Of a DNA stretch of 32,313 nt, positions 30,245-32,313 are shown in pieces. Made by a program: the position numbers and the translations under genes. Under the pieces are notes generated by a model. That model had not been told where the DNA came from and did no database searches. It was given only the letters and a program-made list of their open reading frames with translations. Origin of the DNA: Candidatus Zixiibacteriota bacterium (GTDB lineage Bacteria; Zixibacteria; MSB-5A5; UM-FILTER-46-8); contig WJIJ01000098.1 in NCBI GenBank assembly GCA_014730345.1, positions 1-32,313 on the forward strand, written 5' to 3'. The first letter of the stretch is position 1. Each line of letters starts with the position of its first letter.

Positions 30245-32143
30245 ATGAATTTTAGAATATATTTCATCATCGCGCTTCTCCAGAGCATCTTCCTCTTAAG
30301 CGCTCAGGGCCTGGCATCCGAAATACCTGAAGTCCATTCAGGGATAAAATTCAATGAAAATGGGAAGATGGTTTTTACGCAGAAAGATGGGAAAAACAAA
30401 CCGCTCATCGAATGGCGTTACAAGTACAACATTCACCAGATGCGCAATAATCCCATCGGGACCGGGAACGGCGTGAGGTTCGATTTTGAAAACCCGGAGC
30501 TGAATGGCAAGCTCTATTACGGTATGATCCATGAAACCGAGGAGATGAGATATCCTTATACAATATACTACAAAAGATACGTTCCAATCGAAAAGGGTAT
30601 TGCCAACGCTAAAATCAAGGGCGTGCTGGAAGGTAAATACGATTTCTTCGGCTGGCGGGAGAAGGGATATCTCCGGCTGGGATACCGGGTCATTGATGAA
30701 ACCGGGAATTTTATCTACGACGGTAAAATTATCCTCGACGGCGCCGGACCATTCATTGTTGATACCTGCATAATCGAGGGTCCTTTTGTGAACATGGTTA
30801 CCCATAACAGCGCGGTTATTTCATTCGAGACTAATTACCCGGTTAAGGCTTCGGTTTATGCCGATGGCAAACGCTTTGAGGATCTTAATCCTACCGCGCA
30901 TCATGAAATACAGCTCAAAAGCCTCGGCCCCAATTCCCGGATAAAGTACGAGGTTGTTTATGACGACTACAAGGAAACCTATGATTTCGATACCGCTCCC
31001 ATGCCGGGTTCACGGAAGCCGTTTACATTTTCCTTCGCCAGCGATGGCCGGGGCAATGCCGGAGGCGGTGAACGTGATATCCACGGAGTAAACAGTTACA
31101 TTCTTAAAAGGATTGTTGCCCTCAATGAATCACGGAACGTCAGCTTCTACCAGTTTTCCGGTGATTTAATAGATGGTTATACTGTCGACACCGGAGAAAT
31201 CCTTCTCGAATATGCCAACTGGAAAAGAACTATCGAACCTTACGCCCATTATTACCCGGTAATCGCCGGAATGGGCAACCATGAGTGTTTGCTCCATGTT
31301 TTCGGCAAAGGCAGGGAAGACGGCGCTATCGATAAATTCCCATTCCCCGATTCCTCCTCAGAAGCCATTTTCGCCCGTATGTTCGTCAACCCGCGAAATG
31401 GTCCTGTAAGCGAGGATGGCTCCCGCTATGACCCGGATGACGGCTCAATTGATTTTCCTTCCTACAGCGAAAACGTCTTTTACTACACCTATGATAACGT
31501 CGCCATAATAGTGCTCAACTCCAATTACTGGTTTTCGCCGTCTATTACCAGCGGTAAAAATCCGGAGATCAGCGGCAATATCCACGGTTACCTGATGGAC
31601 AACCAGTTGGACTGGCTTGAACATACGCTGGAAAAGCTTGAAAGAGATGACAATATCGACCATGTCTTTACCACCCAGCATACTCCGATATTTCCCAACG
31701 GCGGCCATGTTTATGATGATATGTGGTACCATGGCAACAACGAGATGCGCCCATGGGTAGCGGGCAAACCGGTCAAGAAGGGGATTATAGAACGCCGCGA
31801 CGAATACCTTGATCTGCTCATGAACAAAAGCAGTAAAGTTATAGCAGTTCTAACCGGCGATGAACACAACTACAGCCGTTTGCCGATCACCGCGGAGACC
31901 CCGATTTACCCGGATAACTACGGCGGTAAGAAGCTCAAAAAGTTCCGCAAGATATATCACATCAACAACGGCGCCGCCGGTGCTCCTTACTATGCCCAGG
32001 AAGATGTACCATGGTCATCTCATGTGGAAGCATTTTCCTCCCAGAATGCTTTGATATTTTTTCATGTGGATGGCATGGATATCGAAGTTGAAGTTATCAA
32101 TCCGGATACCATGGGTGAGATAGACAGGTTTACGCTGAGATAA
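30245..32143 (+). CDS. Secreted metallophosphoesterase, purple-acid-phosphatase-like
   Basis: The 632-residue protein has a signal peptide (~1-25) and GAGAGGA upstream of the ATG. Residues ~30-170 are a beta-rich N-terminal region I do not recognise. Residues ~180-250 resemble the fibronectin-type domain found before many purple acid phosphatases. The calcineurin-like phosphoesterase domain (~258-600) has S-D-G-R-G with D267, S-G-D-L-I-D (D307), G-M-G-N-H-E (N345, H346), T-Q-H-T-P-I-F (H479) and T-G-D-E-H-N-Y (H541). These supply most metal ligands. The first motif lacks the usual D-x-H histidine (D-x-R) and the last reads G-D-E-H rather than G-H-x-H, as in a distinct subfamily of exported phosphoesterases. 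It probably hydrolyses phosphate esters in the periplasm or outside the cell. It sits next to an aminolipid-type acyltransferase, which would fit phosphate-limitation genes, but no Pho box was identified. Confidence 0.85.
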   Translation: MNFRIYFIIALLQSIFLLSAQGLASEIPEVHSGIKFNENGKMVFTQKDGKNKPLIEWRYKYNIHQMRNNPIGTGNGVRFDFENPELNGKLYYGMIHETEEMRYPYTIYYKRYVPIEKGIANAKIKGVLEGKYDFFGWREKGYLRLGYRVIDETGNFIYDGKIILDGAGPFIVDTCIIEGPFVNMVTHNSAVISFETNYPVKASVYADGKRFEDLNPTAHHEIQLKSLGPNSRIKYEVVYDDYKETYDFDTAPMPGSRKPFTFSFASDGRGNAGGGERDIHGVNSYILKRIVALNESRNVSFYQFSGDLIDGYTVDTGEILLEYANWKRTIEPYAHYYPVIAGMGNHECLLHVFGKGREDGAIDKFPFPDSSSEAIFARMFVNPRNGPVSEDGSRYDPDDGSIDFPSYSENVFYYTYDNVAIIVLNSNYWFSPSITSGKNPEISGNIHGYLMDNQLDWLEHTLEKLERDDNIDHVFTTQHTPIFPNGGHVYDDMWYHGNNEMRPWVAGKPVKKGIIERRDEYLDLLMNKSSKVIAVLTGDEHNYSRLPITAETPIYPDNYGGKKLKKFRKIYHINNGAAGAPYYAQEDVPWSSHVEAFSSQNALIFFHVDGMDIEVEVINPDTMGEIDRFTLR

Positions 32144-32217
32144 GTTGCCTGCCGGCAATAAGCAAAACCTCACTTGAGTATTATTTCAAACTCCTAATTG
32201 ATTTCTTGGCGAGGATG

Positions 32218-32286
32218 AGGGTGCCACGCCGTTTGGGGTGGGAATAAATCCAGGGGTGCCCAACCGCTCGCGGTGGGAATGATCCC
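32218..32286. repeat. Tandem pair of ~35-bp GC-rich imperfect repeats at the window end
   Basis: Two imperfect copies lie side by side, 32218-32251 and 32252-32286. They share the frame AGGG(G)TGCC, then a variable 10-bp GC-rich part, then GGTGGGAAT and ATCC. A CGTCATTCCCGCGA segment follows at 32295-32308 and resembles the arm of a dispersed palindromic (REP-like) repeat that continues beyond the window. The preceding 32144-32217 is noncoding. Confidence 0.5.
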
Positions 32287-32313
32287 TATCCTACGTCATT
32301 CCCGCGAGATAGC

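Noticed and set aside
1-32313. Phage, toxin-antitoxin, restriction or other defence system
   Set aside because: No gene in the window has integrase, transposase, nuclease, methyltransferase or toxin motifs; the only DNA enzymes are DnaB and a repair glycosylase.

Overview
The window is a gene-dense 32 kb stretch of a Gram-negative bacterial chromosome with moderate GC and no rRNA, tRNA, IS element, prophage or CRISPR that I could see. Omp85-type outer-membrane proteins, an Mla-type lipid transporter and several signal-peptide proteins imply a diderm cell. Three large secreted proteins end in an ~80-residue domain with a PNPFN(P/A)ST start and a final basic segment. This is the type A C-terminal sorting (FlgD-Ig-like) domain common in the Fibrobacteres-Chlorobi-Bacteroidetes superphylum and neighbouring candidate phyla such as Zixibacteria, Latescibacteria and KSB1. 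The best guess is an uncultured FCB-group bacterium; the exact phylum cannot be fixed from the sequence alone.

Region 1 (1-7278, + strand) is one tightly packed operon: gatB (5' end cut off), purN, an Omp85-like outer-membrane protein, a GT-C (family 39/ArnT-like) glycosyltransferase, a GtrA-like membrane protein, purC and purH. Most junctions overlap by 8-14 bp. De novo purine synthesis is thus interleaved with three envelope genes.

Region 2 (7279-16030, + strand) holds housekeeping genes: a Smg/DUF494 protein, coaBC (coenzyme A synthesis), a family-4 uracil-DNA glycosylase and dnaB. An mlaE-cysQ-mlaF cluster follows, with a nucleotidase-like gene inserted between the permease and ATPase of a lipid ABC transporter. 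The region ends with a 725-residue exported protein carrying 12 copies of a D-x-x-G-x-D-x-Y motif, of unknown function.

Region 3 (16040-25719, - strand) holds a DsrE/TauE pair (sulfur-related), an AGCS sodium:amino-acid symporter, a secreted seven-bladed propeller protein, a secreted papain-like protease, and a patatin-POTRA-barrel protein (type Vd autotransporter-like). The last of these has no ATG/GTG/TTG at the place where its signal peptide starts.

Region 4 (25984-32143, + strand) holds a second secreted papain-like protease paralogous to the first, a two-domain acyltransferase resembling the ornithine-lipid synthase OlsF, and a secreted metallophosphoesterase. The window ends in short GC-rich repeats.

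The most interesting part is 18.9-28 kb, a secretion island: two paralogous cysteine proteases flank a surface patatin lipase, beside a propeller protein with the same sorting domain. Also worth a second look are the D-x-x-G-x-D-x-Y repeat protein, the non-canonical start of the patatin gene, and a palindrome lying over the -10 box of the propeller-protein promoter.
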